Below, in pieces: positions 5,777-6,337 of a stretch of 6,337 nucleotides of DNA; positions within the stretch are counted from its first letter, which is position 1; each line of letters begins with the position of its first letter. This DNA comes from Solirubrobacteraceae bacterium (lineage in GTDB: Bacteria > Actinomycetota > Thermoleophilia > Solirubrobacterales > Solirubrobacteraceae), in the NCBI GenBank assembly GCA_030043235.1, contig JASHYF010000210.1:1-6337 (forward strand). Direction: 5' to 3'. The notes under the pieces were generated by a model. The model did no database searches. It was given only the letters and a program-made list of their open reading frames with translations, and was not told the DNA's origin. A program made the translations under genes and the position numbers.

Positions 5777-6337
5777 GCGAGAAACAGAACACCCAGAGCA
5801 CCCCCGACAGGGAGCTGATCGAGTCCGTGTGGGCCGAGGCGCGCGACCTGGTCAAGCGCCTGGAAGGCAGCAGCGTCCAGCGCTTCGCGGTCGCGGCCGG
5901 CGACTACAGGATCGAGATCGAGCGCGCCTCGCCGCCGGCCTCCTCCGCGGCGCTGGCGGCACCGGACGCCTCCGCGCCTGCTCTCGCTTCGGCCGGACCC
6001 GTGGCGCCCGGCGCCGGGCCGGGGTTGGGCATCGCGCCGGGAGCGCGCAACGCCTCGGGCGTGTTCACGATCGGGGATCTGCAGCAGCAGGACACCCGCG
6101 TGCCCGTGCTGGCGCCGCTCGTCGGCACCTTCTACTCCGCCACGCAGCCCGGCGCCAAGCCATTCGTCGAGGTCGGCTCCACGGTCGAGCCCGGCGAGAC
6201 CGTGTGCATCGTCGAGGCGATGAAGATGATGAACGAGGTCGCCGCCGGCGAGGGCGGCAAGGTCGCGGAGATCGTCGTCGAGAATGGCGAGTGGGTGGAG
6301 TTCGAGCAGGTGCTGATGTACCTCGAGCCCGCGGAGG
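5773..6337 (+). CDS. accB: Biotin carboxyl carrier protein of acetyl-CoA carboxylase, 3' end outside window
   Basis: BCCP carries biotin between the biotin carboxylase (AccC) and the carboxyltransferase. The ATG overlaps the accDA stop in an ATGA junction, with AGGGG at 5764-5768 just upstream. The visible 188 residues comprise an N-terminal helical segment (about 1-50, with RFAVAAGDYRIEIER), an Ala/Pro/Gly-rich flexible linker (about 52-92) and the C-terminal biotinyl domain. The biotinylation motif EAMKMMNE occupies 148-155 with K151 as the modified lysine. The segment GTFYSATQPGAKPF before it matches the 'thumb' insertion that marks true acetyl-CoA carboxylase BCCPs. Comparison with E. coli BCCP suggests that only a few residues plus the stop are cut off at the edge. 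It is somewhat longer than the usual 150-170 residues because of the linker. accC probably follows. Confidence 0.95.
   Translation, partial: MSEKQNTQSTPDRELIESVWAEARDLVKRLEGSSVQRFAVAAGDYRIEIERASPPASSAALAAPDASAPALASAGPVAPGAGPGLGIAPGARNASGVFTIGDLQQQDTRVPVLAPLVGTFYSATQPGAKPFVEVGSTVEPGETVCIVEAMKMMNEVAAGEGGKVAEIVVENGEWVEFEQVLMYLEPAE

Overview
This is a high-GC, densely coded bacterial stretch with strong G/C preference at third codon positions. The best guess is a deep-branching actinobacterium such as the Thermoleophilia, though Chloroflexota or a related high-GC lineage is possible. The reasons are a fused beta/alpha carboxyltransferase (AccDA) and a separate small biotin carrier protein. Corynebacteria, mycobacteria and streptomycetes instead use a long biotin carboxylase-carrier fusion with AccD-type subunits. 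The lineage is inferred from gene architecture and not proven.

Bases 1-300: the 3' part of a tRNA-Glu (anticodon CTC) runs in from the left edge and is followed by a clean intrinsic terminator. About 160 bases follow in which no gene is recognised. Then comes a hairpin plus T-run facing the minus strand.

Bases 302-616: this is a decayed patch. On the minus strand lies the C-terminal two thirds of a PIN-domain (VapC-like) ribonuclease, broken by a one-base frameshift and lacking its first 40-45 residues. Its upstream end stops exactly at two tandem copies of a 22-base repeat. These resemble the terminal repeats of IS21-type insertion sequences. The patch looks like a scar of a toxin gene and a mobile element beside a tRNA.

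Bases 667-6337: four tightly packed plus-strand genes form a probable operon. They are a full-length phosphoketolase (xfp family), a TPR-repeat protein of unknown role, a fused acetyl-CoA carboxylase carboxyltransferase (accDA), and the biotin carboxyl carrier protein (accB), which runs off the right edge. Spacings are 15 bases, then overlaps of 8 and 4 bases, so translation is probably coupled. Phosphoketolase makes acetyl phosphate from sugar phosphates. After conversion to acetyl-CoA by an enzyme not present here, the carboxylase makes malonyl-CoA for fatty acid synthesis. The gene order therefore suggests a direct sugar-phosphate-to-malonyl-CoA supply line, with the TPR protein as an unexplained middle member. 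accC is the expected next gene but lies outside the window.

No CRISPR array, prophage or obviously new defence system is seen. The points most worth a second look are the TPR protein inside the acc operon, the xfp-acc linkage, and the PIN/IS scar.
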